In this document: piece by piece, positions 37,848 through 45,866 of the stretch
Layout: every line of letters starts with the position of its first letter
How positions within the stretch are numbered: position 1 is the first letter of the stretch
Assembly (NCBI RefSeq): GCF_001598555.1
Contig: NZ_BCZE01000020.1
Location: 1-64,000 of the forward strand
Source of the DNA: Novosphingobium rosa NBRC 15208
Lineage (GTDB): Bacteria; Pseudomonadota; Alphaproteobacteria; Sphingomonadales; Sphingomonadaceae
Length of the DNA stretch: 64,000 nucleotides
Reading direction: 5' to 3'
Notes under the pieces: model-generated
The model's database searches: none
What the model was told of the DNA's origin: nothing
What the model saw: the letters and a program-made list of their open reading frames with translations, nothing else
Program-made: the position numbers and the translations under genes

Positions 37848-39563
37848 ATGACACTGCGTTCTCTCGTCAAGCCCTTGCCGGCCTTGCGCAGTTTCGACGT
37901 GGGTGAAGCGGCCTACAATCTGTTTCAGGAGATCGCCGAATGCCCGCTGCTGGTCGTGGTGGACGACCATGGCAAGCCGATCGGCATGGTGGAGCGCAAC
38001 AGCTTCCTGATGCAGTTCTCCGCCGAATTCGGTCGCGCCCTCTTCGCCCGCCGCCCGATCACCCGCATCATGGAACCGGTGTCGCTGCTGGTGGAGGCGC
38101 GCGAAAAGGCCGCCGACTTCGCCGAGCGCGCGCTGGACAACAATTTTAACGATCTGGTCCGCGGTTTCGTCGTGGTGGAAGATGGGCATTATCTGGGCGT
38201 GGCCGGTGTGGTCGATCTTCTGCGCGCGACCCTGAGCGAGCGGGCTCGCACCGCCCAGCGTCTTGAGAAGCTGGCGCATTTCGATGCGCTGACCGGGCTG
38301 CCCAACCGGGTGCAGCTGCTCAACCACCTCTTCACCCGCCTGCAGCAGATCGATCAGGCCGATGAGCCTCAGGAGGTGGCGCTGCTGGCCATCGATCTGG
38401 ACCGCTTCAAGATCGTGAACGACACCTTCGGCCATGCCGCGGGCGACATGGTGCTCAAGGAAATGGCGGTGCGCTTGCGCAATGCGCTGCGCGCAGATGA
38501 CATGCCCGCGCGGCTGGGCGGCGACGAATTCGCCGTGGTGGTGAGCGGGACTGCGGTCGAAAAGCTTTCGGAAAAGATCGCCGACCGCCTGATCGCGGCG
38601 ATGCGCGAACCCTTCCGCTTCGGCGACAAGGTGGTGCATCTGGGCGGCAGCATCGGCATCGCCATTTACCCGCAGGATTGCGGCAATGCCGAGGAATTCC
38701 TCAATTACGCCGACGTTGCGCTCTACAACGCCAAATCGGATGGCAAGGGCATCTGGCGCAAGTTCTCGCCGCGCATGCGCGATGGGCTGGTGCAGCGCAA
38801 TGCGATCGAGACCGACCTGCGCGGCGCGCTGAGGCGCGGCGAGATCGAGGCGCATCTGCAGCCCCAGCTGAATCTTGCCGATGGCCGCATTTCCGGCTTC
38901 GAATGCCTGATGCGCTGGCGCCATCCGGAACGCGGCATGATCTCCCCGGCGATGTTCATCCCGCTGGCCGAAGACATCGGCCTGATCCACGAGCTGGGCG
39001 AATGGATGATCGACGAGGCCTGCGCCATCGGTTCCGCCCTGCCTGCGCCGCTGACGGTGGCGGTGAACATTTCGGTGGTGCAGTTCCGTGTCGAGGGGCT
39101 GGTGCAGGTGGTGCAGCAGGCGCTGGAACGTTACGGTCTGGACCCTGCGCGGCTGGAGCTGGAGATCACCGAAAGCGTGCTGATCGACGATGAGGAGCGG
39201 ATCAAGCGCTATATCCGTGACCTCAAGGCTTTGGGCGTCAAGATTTCGCTCGATGATTTCGGCACCGGTTTCGCCTCCTTTTCCTATCTGCACAGCTTCG
39301 ATTTCGACAAGATCAAGATCGACCGCAGCTTTGTCAGCGGCCTGCCGGACAATCAGGCCTCGCGTGCGATCGTTTCGGCGGTGGTGGTGCTGAGCACGCA
39401 GCTCGGCGCGGTCGTGGTGGCCGAGGGGGTGGAGACGCAAACCCAGCTCGAAGCGCTGCGCCACTATGGCTGCCATGGCGCTCAGGGTTTCCTGATCGGG
39501 GCTGCCGATGCCGACCCCTTCGTCTATCTGGGGGAGGAGGCTGCGGTCTATATGGCGGCCTAG
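37848..39563 (+). CDS. GGDEF-EAL cyclic-di-GMP protein with CBS-like N-terminus
   Basis: 571 aa, soluble. A CBS-pair-like sensor (about 1-130; PLLVVVDDHGKPIGMVER...GFVVVEDGHYLGVAGVVDLL), then a GGDEF domain with intact RLGGDEFAVV and DLDRFKIVNDTFGH, then an EAL domain where the signature reads ECL instead of EAL but the metal/catalytic segments LEITESV, DDFGTGFASF, KIDRSFV and AEGVET are present. Both synthesis and breakdown of c-di-GMP are possible; balance unknown. Monocistronic, divergent from an MFS gene. Confidence 0.92.
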   Translation: MTLRSLVKPLPALRSFDVGEAAYNLFQEIAECPLLVVVDDHGKPIGMVERNSFLMQFSAEFGRALFARRPITRIMEPVSLLVEAREKAADFAERALDNNFNDLVRGFVVVEDGHYLGVAGVVDLLRATLSERARTAQRLEKLAHFDALTGLPNRVQLLNHLFTRLQQIDQADEPQEVALLAIDLDRFKIVNDTFGHAAGDMVLKEMAVRLRNALRADDMPARLGGDEFAVVVSGTAVEKLSEKIADRLIAAMREPFRFGDKVVHLGGSIGIAIYPQDCGNAEEFLNYADVALYNAKSDGKGIWRKFSPRMRDGLVQRNAIETDLRGALRRGEIEAHLQPQLNLADGRISGFECLMRWRHPERGMISPAMFIPLAEDIGLIHELGEWMIDEACAIGSALPAPLTVAVNISVVQFRVEGLVQVVQQALERYGLDPARLELEITESVLIDDEERIKRYIRDLKALGVKISLDDFGTGFASFSYLHSFDFDKIKIDRSFVSGLPDNQASRAIVSAVVVLSTQLGAVVVAEGVETQTQLEALRHYGCHGAQGFLIGAADADPFVYLGEEAAVYMAA

Positions 39564-39763
39564 CCTATGCTGGCGCAAGGGCCTCAACCCACCAGCGCCG
39601 CGTGAGCAAGGCGCGATAGCCGCGACCTTGATGCGCCAGCGGCGCGGGATCGATCTCCGGCGTGGTCAGCTCGCTTTCATGCATCAGTTTCAGCAGGCGC
39701 GGCTGGGTGGCGGCGAAGGTCAGAGGGGCCGGTGGCGCATGCCTCCAGCCCCCCGTCCATGGA

Positions 39764-41149
39764 TCAGGGTTCGACCGGCACCCGGAAGCTGCCCAAAGCG
39801 GGCGGCGTCACGGGTTTCTCGGCGTGAGCCGTGCCCGGCGGCACCCAGTCATAGGGCACGGGCTGGGCGCGATAGACCCAGTTGCTGGTCACCGGCTTGC
39901 CGGAGCCTGCCGCCGCCGTTTTGGCGAAATAGGGGCTGACATACTCCCAGACGATCTCGCCCTGCGGCGTCACCTGAAAGAAGCGCCCGTTCATCCCCTC
40001 ATCGATCAGCGTGTTGCCGTTGGGCAGACGCCGCGCGCTGGAGATAAAGGCGCTGCGGAAGGCCCAGAGCGGCTGGTCGGACTTGTCCGCCGTGTAGGAC
40101 CAGACCACCTTGCCGGTGGTGGGATCGATCTCCAGCACGCGCGAACCGCCCACCGTGGCCAGTTCGGCGGCGGGATAACCGGCAGCGCCCTGATTGTCGA
40201 AGAGCAGCAGATTGCCCGCGCCCGGCAGGCCCCTGGGGATGATATGGGCATCATGCTGGCCGACGAACTGGTTGACCTGCTCCCCGGCAGGCGGCGCCGG
40301 CAAAGGCTTCGCTCCGGCCTCATGGCTGACCAGCGGCGGCAGATTGGGGCCCAGATGCCAGACGACCTTGCCGCTCTTCTTCTCGATGATGGCCACGAAA
40401 TCGCCATTGCGGGAATCGATCAGCACATTGTCGGGATCGAAGCGCTTGTCGTCCGCATCGAACCATCTGTTGGGACCGACCGAGGTCATATCGTTGAGGT
40501 GGAAATAATCGGGCGTGGAGGCGGCGCGGATCAGGCCGAGCTGCTCGGGGGTGAAACCCAGCTCGTCGAGATGATCCGAGATGGCCCATTGCCACACCAG
40601 CTTGCCTGCGGGCGTCACCTCATAGACCACATCGTCCAGCTGCTGGGGCAGGGTGAAGCCCGGCAGCTTGTGCGACCAGTTGGCCAGCACCAGCGTGTTG
40701 CCATTGGCCAACCGCTGCCAGTCATGATGCTGGCGCGCCTCGCCGGTGGGGGAGCCCTCGCCGCTCCATGACCAGACGACCTTGCCGTTCCAGTCGAGTT
40801 CGGCGATCGACTTGTTGCTGAAGATCTTCACGCCGGGCACGGTGCCGATCCCGGCCTTGTCGCTGGCCTCCAGCTGCACCAGCACATGGCCGCGCGCGCC
40901 TTTGGTGACCGCCGGGTCAAGCAATTCGCCCGGGAAGCCCTGCTGTTCCCAGCGGTGGACTTCATTCCCGTCCATATCGATCAGATGGGTCTTCTCGTCG
41001 GTGCCGCTGAAGATGATGTAGCTGTTGTAGGCTCTGGCCGGATCATACACCGTGGTCCCGGTGGGGAACACGCTGGGATTGGCCAGAGCGGTGCCGCCGA
41101 GCAGCGCAAGCGAGGCCGCCAGAAGGGCGGCAGGCAGGTTTTTCGTCAT
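39764..41149 (-). CDS. Aryl-sulfate sulfotransferase-like protein
   Basis: 461 aa with a signal peptide (about 1-24, ALANP). Arylsulfotransferase-type propeller repeats such as AELDWNGKVVWSWSGEGSP, HHDWQRLANGNTLVLAN, VLEIDPTTGKVVWSY and ARRLPNGNTLIDEGMNGRFFQV. The family transfers sulfate between aryl esters and phenols in the periplasm without PAPS. His in QHHDW and GQHDAHI are candidate active-site residues. Start at the second Met (41149) gives AAGGA a 7-base spacing. It directly follows receptor 3 on the same strand and lies opposite an arylsulfatase. Confidence 0.85.
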   Translation of the reverse strand: MTKNLPAALLAASLALLGGTALANPSVFPTGTTVYDPARAYNSYIIFSGTDEKTHLIDMDGNEVHRWEQQGFPGELLDPAVTKGARGHVLVQLEASDKAGIGTVPGVKIFSNKSIAELDWNGKVVWSWSGEGSPTGEARQHHDWQRLANGNTLVLANWSHKLPGFTLPQQLDDVVYEVTPAGKLVWQWAISDHLDELGFTPEQLGLIRAASTPDYFHLNDMTSVGPNRWFDADDKRFDPDNVLIDSRNGDFVAIIEKKSGKVVWHLGPNLPPLVSHEAGAKPLPAPPAGEQVNQFVGQHDAHIIPRGLPGAGNLLLFDNQGAAGYPAAELATVGGSRVLEIDPTTGKVVWSYTADKSDQPLWAFRSAFISSARRLPNGNTLIDEGMNGRFFQVTPQGEIVWEYVSPYFAKTAAAGSGKPVTSNWVYRAQPVPYDWVPPGTAHAEKPVTPPALGSFRVPVEP

Positions 41150-41183
41150 CCGCATATCCTTATCGAGAGGGGCGTCCAGATGG

Positions 41184-43595
41184 TCACAGCTTGGTGCGCA
41201 GCGTCACGCCATAGGTGCGCGGATCGCCCAGCGTGCCGCGAATGGCGCCGAAATTGTCGGCCGAGAGGGTCAGATAGTAGGTCTTGTTGGTGATGTTGCG
41301 GGCCCAGAGCTGGATGTCGTAGCGCCCGTCCAGAGCCCTGATGCCGAAGTGCAGATTGGCCAGCCCATAACCGGGGATGCGCGAATAGATCGAATCCGCC
41401 GCCGTGGTGTATTGCGCGCTGCGATAGGAGTAATCGACGCCCGCATAGACTTCCGCGTCATGGCCGAAGTTGCGGCCCAGGGCGCCCTTGGCCTCGCCGC
41501 CCGCCGATCCGGCCCATTTGGAGACGCCCGGCAGCAGGCGCCCGCTCATGTTGCACAGGGTCTGGCCGGTCACCTCGATGGGGCAGGGGGCGTTGGGATA
41601 GGAAAGGTAGCGCGCATCGTCATAGGTGCCCGAGGCGTAGAAGGAGAGCCAGGGCGCCGGATTGCCATGCAGATCGGCCTCGAAACCGCGCGAGCGCACC
41701 TTGCCGACATTGGTGAAATAGCTCTGGTTGTTGCGGGTGACGTCCACGATGGTGGTCTGGTAATTGCTGTCATCGGTCCAGAAGCCGTCGACATTGGCCA
41801 CCAGCTTGCCGCCCAGCCAGCTGGTTTTGAGGCCGGCCTCATAGGAATTGATGGTTTCCGGCCCGATCACCGGATTGGCGGCATAGGCCCCCGTGGTCAC
41901 AATGTTCGACAGGTTGAGCCCGCCGAACTTGTTGCCCCGCGAATAGGTGGCATAGGCCAGCACGGCGGGGGTGATCTTCCATGAGAGCGTCGCCTGCCCC
42001 GAAAGGCGCCCGGCGCTGGTTTCCGCGCTGAAGGAATTGGCCACGCCATAACGCGCACGCAGCGTGTTGGCCGCCGTCTGCTGGGCGGCGGTGAGGCCTG
42101 AAAGATCGGCGCCGCTGGCGGTCTGGACAAACCAGCCGGTCTTCTTCTCGTAAGTGTAGCGCAGGCCGGTGGTCAGATCGACATTGGGCACCACATGCCA
42201 CACCGTCTGGGCGAAGGCCGCATAGGAGTTGGTGACCGGCTCGGAATGGCTGACGATGTTATAATTGTTCAGCGCGGCGGCCGCTGCCACCTGATCGGTG
42301 GTGGGCGCATACCACAGGCCCGCCTGACGGCCATAGAGGTTCACCGCCTCGGCCTTGATCTGCTGATAGAGGTAATAGACCCCCGCGACATAATCCACGC
42401 GCCGCTCGCCGGTCGAGGCGATGCGCAACTCCTGGCTGAACTGCTTCTGATTGTTGCTTTGATGGGCGTCGGTCTGGGCGTCGAGCGGCGTGTTGTCGCC
42501 ATCATTGTGCGGATACCAGTTCCAGGCGCGATAGGCGCTGACCGCGGTGATCGTGGCACCATCCAGACTGTAATCGGCGGTGGCCGAAACGCCATGCTGG
42601 TTCATGCGATAGTTCTGCTGACCATCGACATCGACCAGCCGCGCCGAGGGCGGGGCGCTGATCGGCGTATAGCCCGCCAGCTTCGCGCGATCGGTGAAGT
42701 TGTTCGCGAAATTGGCGCCGTTGGTGTAGTTGCGGATCACACCCACCAGCACGCTGGAGGCCGTGTTGCTATGCTGATTGCCATAGTCACCGATGATGCG
42801 CAGCTTGAAGCGGTCGCTGGGGGTGAAGAGCAGCTGCCCGCGCAGGCTGAAATCGTGGTAATCCTGCCCGTTGAAACCGGTATGGATGTTGGTGGTGTAG
42901 CCGTTGCGGTCGGTCTTGGAGACGAAGAGGCGCGCGGCCAGCTTGTCCTCGATCAGCGCGCCGCTGGCATAGGCGTGGATCTGGTGGAAGCCGTAATTGC
43001 CGCCGCTGACATCGCCGCCGAACTCCGGCGTGAAGGTCGGTGCCTTGGTGTTGATCACCACCGCGCCCGCCGAGGTGTTCTTGCCGAAGAGCGTGCCCTG
43101 CGGCCCGCGCAGCACCTCGATATGGTCAAGATCGGCCATGTCGAACACCGCCTGACCGGGGCGCGCCAGATAGACGCCATCCTGATAGACGCCCACGGCA
43201 GGCTCCAGCCCGTCATTGTAGACCGAGACATTGTTGCCAAGCCCGCGAATGTTGATCGAGGTGTTGCGCGGGTTGGTGACGGTGACGACAAGGCTGGGCG
43301 TCAGCGATTGCAGATCGCGCAGATTGTAGGTGCGGGTGGCTTCCAGCTGCTTGCCGGCAAAGGCGCTGATGGCGATGGGCACATCCTGGCTCTTTTCGGT
43401 GCGGCGGCGGGCGGAGACCATAATATCGTCGCCAACGGTGGTTGGGGCGGCGGCGGTGTTCGCGGCGGCATCGGCAGCGGGCGCCTCGGTTCCGGCCAGC
43501 GCGGGCATGGCGCCCAGCAGCGCGGGGGCGGTGCAGGCGATCAGGGCCAGGCGCGAGATATCGCTCCGGCTGTGGCGGAAAACTGAATGTGGCAT
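41184..43595 (-). CDS. TonB-dependent receptor 3
   Basis: 803 aa. Signal peptide to about residue 35 (MPALAG), TonB-box-like DDIMVSARRR, plug with PIAISAFAGKQLEA...VLRGPQGTLFGKNTSAGAVVINTKAP, and a barrel ending TYGVTLRTKL. The VLRGPQGTLFGKN plug is typical of the large sphingomonad receptor group that takes up diverse organic ligands. First gene of a probable operon with the aryl-sulfate sulfotransferase (34 bp gap); a sulfated aromatic or steroid-like ligand is a reasonable guess. Confidence 0.9.
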   Translation of the reverse strand: MPHSVFRHSRSDISRLALIACTAPALLGAMPALAGTEAPAADAAANTAAAPTTVGDDIMVSARRRTEKSQDVPIAISAFAGKQLEATRTYNLRDLQSLTPSLVVTVTNPRNTSINIRGLGNNVSVYNDGLEPAVGVYQDGVYLARPGQAVFDMADLDHIEVLRGPQGTLFGKNTSAGAVVINTKAPTFTPEFGGDVSGGNYGFHQIHAYASGALIEDKLAARLFVSKTDRNGYTTNIHTGFNGQDYHDFSLRGQLLFTPSDRFKLRIIGDYGNQHSNTASSVLVGVIRNYTNGANFANNFTDRAKLAGYTPISAPPSARLVDVDGQQNYRMNQHGVSATADYSLDGATITAVSAYRAWNWYPHNDGDNTPLDAQTDAHQSNNQKQFSQELRIASTGERRVDYVAGVYYLYQQIKAEAVNLYGRQAGLWYAPTTDQVAAAAALNNYNIVSHSEPVTNSYAAFAQTVWHVVPNVDLTTGLRYTYEKKTGWFVQTASGADLSGLTAAQQTAANTLRARYGVANSFSAETSAGRLSGQATLSWKITPAVLAYATYSRGNKFGGLNLSNIVTTGAYAANPVIGPETINSYEAGLKTSWLGGKLVANVDGFWTDDSNYQTTIVDVTRNNQSYFTNVGKVRSRGFEADLHGNPAPWLSFYASGTYDDARYLSYPNAPCPIEVTGQTLCNMSGRLLPGVSKWAGSAGGEAKGALGRNFGHDAEVYAGVDYSYRSAQYTTAADSIYSRIPGYGLANLHFGIRALDGRYDIQLWARNITNKTYYLTLSADNFGAIRGTLGDPRTYGVTLRTKL

Positions 43596-43741
43596 TGTCC
43601 CTCACGTTCCATGTTGGTGCGTTCTGGACGTTCGCCTATTGGTTAGGTCGGATATCGGGCAACATATAAAATCTACCAATATGATGGAGTTTTACTACCT
43701 TGCCCCTTTTCGACCCTCCGCCGCATACGAGCGCGTCGTCA

Positions 43742-43790
43742 GCGCATCGTGCGAAAACGTGGGAACCGGTTTTTCGCGGGCAACGATGCG
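43742..43790. repeat. Palindromic repeat unit
   Basis: CGCATCGT (43743-43750) pairs with ACGATGCG (43783-43790) and GCGAAAA (43751-43757) with TTTTCGC (43771-43777), around a GGGAACCGG core. This looks like one of the short dispersed palindromes of alphaproteobacterial genomes, from memory. Confidence 0.55.
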
Positions 43791-43807
43791 ATCACACAAA
43801 CCCCGAG

Positions 43808-43839
43808 CACCATGCGTGATGGCAACATCGCGCATGGTG
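43808..43839 (+). promoter_or_regulatory. Hairpin with GCAA loop in sulfatase leader
   Basis: CACCATGCG-T-GATG-GCAA-CATC-G-CGCATGGTG folds as a 14-pair stem with one T-G wobble and a GNRA-type loop. It ends 33 bases before the sulfatase GTG start. Confidence 0.5.
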
Positions 43840-43872
43840 CTCCGCATGGACCAAACCAAAGGGAAGCATCCG

Positions 43873-45606
43873 GTGGCAAAACGTCGATCTTTCAAATCTC
43901 TTGCGCTGGCTCTCGTGGCCGCCACCAGCCTGAGCGCCGCATGGGCCGCTCCGGCGCTGGCGCAATCGGCTGCCACCACGCAGGCACCGCAGGCGCAAGG
44001 CCGCCCCAACTTCCTCGTCATCGTGGCCGACGATCTGGGCTGGTCGGACCTTGGCGCTTTCGGTGGCGAGATCCGCACGCCCAACCTCGATGCGCTGGCG
44101 CTGAAAGGTGTGCGCTTCACCGGTTTCCACACCGCGCCCACCTGTTCGCCCACGCGTTCGGAGCTGCTGTCGGGGGTGGACAATCATGAGGCGGGCCTCG
44201 GCTCGATGGCCGAACTGCTCGACGCCAGCCAGCGCGGGCATGATGGCTATGAGGGTTTCCTCAACAACCGCGTCGCCTCGATTGCCGAGCTGCTGCAGGC
44301 GGGTGGCTATCACACGCTGATGGCGGGCAAATGGCATCTGGGGCTGACCGAGCAGACCAGCCCGGCGGCGCGCGGCTTCGACCAGTCCTATGCCCTGCTC
44401 CAGGGCTTGAGCAACCATTTCGGCGCCGATCAGACCGAGGCCTGGGGCAAGGCCGGGGAACGCTCGACCTGGCGCGAGGGGCTCAAGGAAGTCCATTACC
44501 CGCAAGGCAAATATGTCGATGACCAGTTTGCCGATCAGCTGATCGGCTTTCTGGATCAGAGCGCGAAGGCGGGCGATACCAAGCCCTTCTTCGCCTATCT
44601 CACCTTCACCGGCCCGCACTGGCCGATGCAGGCCCCGCCCGAGGACATCGCCCGCTACAAAGGGCGCTATGATGCCGGTTACGATGTGCTGAAAGCCCAG
44701 CGCCTTGCCCGCCAGAAAGAGCTGGGTCTGGTGCCTCAGGATGCCGTGGCGCATGCCCATGAGCTGGCCAAGCCGTGGGACAGCCTGACGCCCGAGGAAA
44801 AGGCCTTGGAATCCCGCAAGATGGAAATCTACGCCGCCATGGTCGACCGGCTGGACCAGAATGTCGGCCGCGTGATCACGGAACTCAAGCGCAGCGGGCG
44901 CTATGACAACACCACCATCATCTTCCTGGCCGACAACGGCCCCGAGGGCAATCTGATCACCGGCCCCAAGGGCGGCAATTTCAACCAGCTGCTCAAGATC
45001 GACAACAGCCTTAGCAATCTGGGCAAGGCCAATTCCTATGTCGGCTATGGCCCGGGCTGGGCCGAGGCCAATGCCGTGCCTTCGCGCCTCGTCAAATCCT
45101 ATCCCACCGAGGGCGGCATCCGCACCACCGCCTTTGCCTCCGGCGCGGGCGTGCAGGGCGGACGGATCAACACGGCCAACCTCAGCGTCACCGATATCGC
45201 GCCCACGCTGCTGCAACTGGCGGGGTTGACCCAGCCCGCCAGCTTCAACGGCCATCCCATCCTGCCTCATGAAGGCCATGGCTGGAGCCAGCTGCTGGCC
45301 GGCAAGACCGACACCGTGCGCTCGCCCGAGGAAGCGCTGGGCTATGAGCTGTTCTACCGCCGCGGCCTGCGCAAGGGCGACTGGAAGATCGTCTATCTGC
45401 CCGCTGCCGGGGCCGATGCCGCCGTCTATCTCAAATCGGGCGTGGGCGACAATCAGTGGCGCCTCTACAATCTGGCGCGCGATCCGGGCGAAACCACCGA
45501 CCTGTCCGCCAGCGAACCGGCCAAGCTGAAGGAACTGCTGGCCGATTGGGACAGCTATGCCAAAGCCAAGCAGGTGATCGCGTTGAAGAAACCGGCGCAG
45601 CCCTGA
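43873..45606 (+). CDS. Arylsulfatase, secreted
   Basis: 577 aa, type I sulfatase that hydrolyses sulfate esters. Signal peptide about 1-30 (WAAPALAQ). Metal-binding DDLGWSD at 53-59; formylglycine site C91-S-P-T-R (CxPxR consensus), second signature GYHTLMAGKWHLG, and later NGPEGN. It needs a formylglycine-generating enzyme encoded elsewhere. I chose GTG at 43873 because GGGAAG is 6 bases upstream and the signal peptide then starts correctly; ATG 43846 is in frame but lacks a ribosome-binding site. Divergent from receptor 3 and followed by receptor 4. Confidence 0.92.
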   Translation: MAKRRSFKSLALALVAATSLSAAWAAPALAQSAATTQAPQAQGRPNFLVIVADDLGWSDLGAFGGEIRTPNLDALALKGVRFTGFHTAPTCSPTRSELLSGVDNHEAGLGSMAELLDASQRGHDGYEGFLNNRVASIAELLQAGGYHTLMAGKWHLGLTEQTSPAARGFDQSYALLQGLSNHFGADQTEAWGKAGERSTWREGLKEVHYPQGKYVDDQFADQLIGFLDQSAKAGDTKPFFAYLTFTGPHWPMQAPPEDIARYKGRYDAGYDVLKAQRLARQKELGLVPQDAVAHAHELAKPWDSLTPEEKALESRKMEIYAAMVDRLDQNVGRVITELKRSGRYDNTTIIFLADNGPEGNLITGPKGGNFNQLLKIDNSLSNLGKANSYVGYGPGWAEANAVPSRLVKSYPTEGGIRTTAFASGAGVQGGRINTANLSVTDIAPTLLQLAGLTQPASFNGHPILPHEGHGWSQLLAGKTDTVRSPEEALGYELFYRRGLRKGDWKIVYLPAAGADAAVYLKSGVGDNQWRLYNLARDPGETTDLSASEPAKLKELLADWDSYAKAKQVIALKKPAQP

Positions 45607-45619
45607 ACAGTGCCGGGCT

Positions 45620-45648
45620 CTGCATCGCGCGCAGGCCGCGCGATGCAG
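45620..45648 (+). terminator. Hairpin after sulfatase gene
   Basis: CTGCATCGCGCG (45620-45631) pairs perfectly with 45637-45648 around a 5-base loop, 14 bases after the stop. No T-tract. The remaining gap to 45866 shows no gene. Confidence 0.6.
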
Positions 45649-45866
45649 GGTGTGGCTGCCTGCAAGCCCCGGCATCGTTTCGATGCACTTATCAGCGCGG
45701 GTTATAAGACCATAGGTCAATTGTATTTCACTTGATCGTCGGCGCGCTGCATCACGCCTCCAGACAAGAAAACCACCAAGGTGGAGAGGGAGAACAATCC
45801 GGATCGGACGCGCAAGGCTGCGTTCCGCAAGGGCACCTCTTCGCCGATGGTCTGGAGGAGGTGCGC

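Noticed and set aside
38880..38920. EAL signature reads ECL in the GGDEF-EAL protein
   Set aside because: A common tolerated change; the other catalytic and metal-binding segments are intact, so degeneracy is not claimed.
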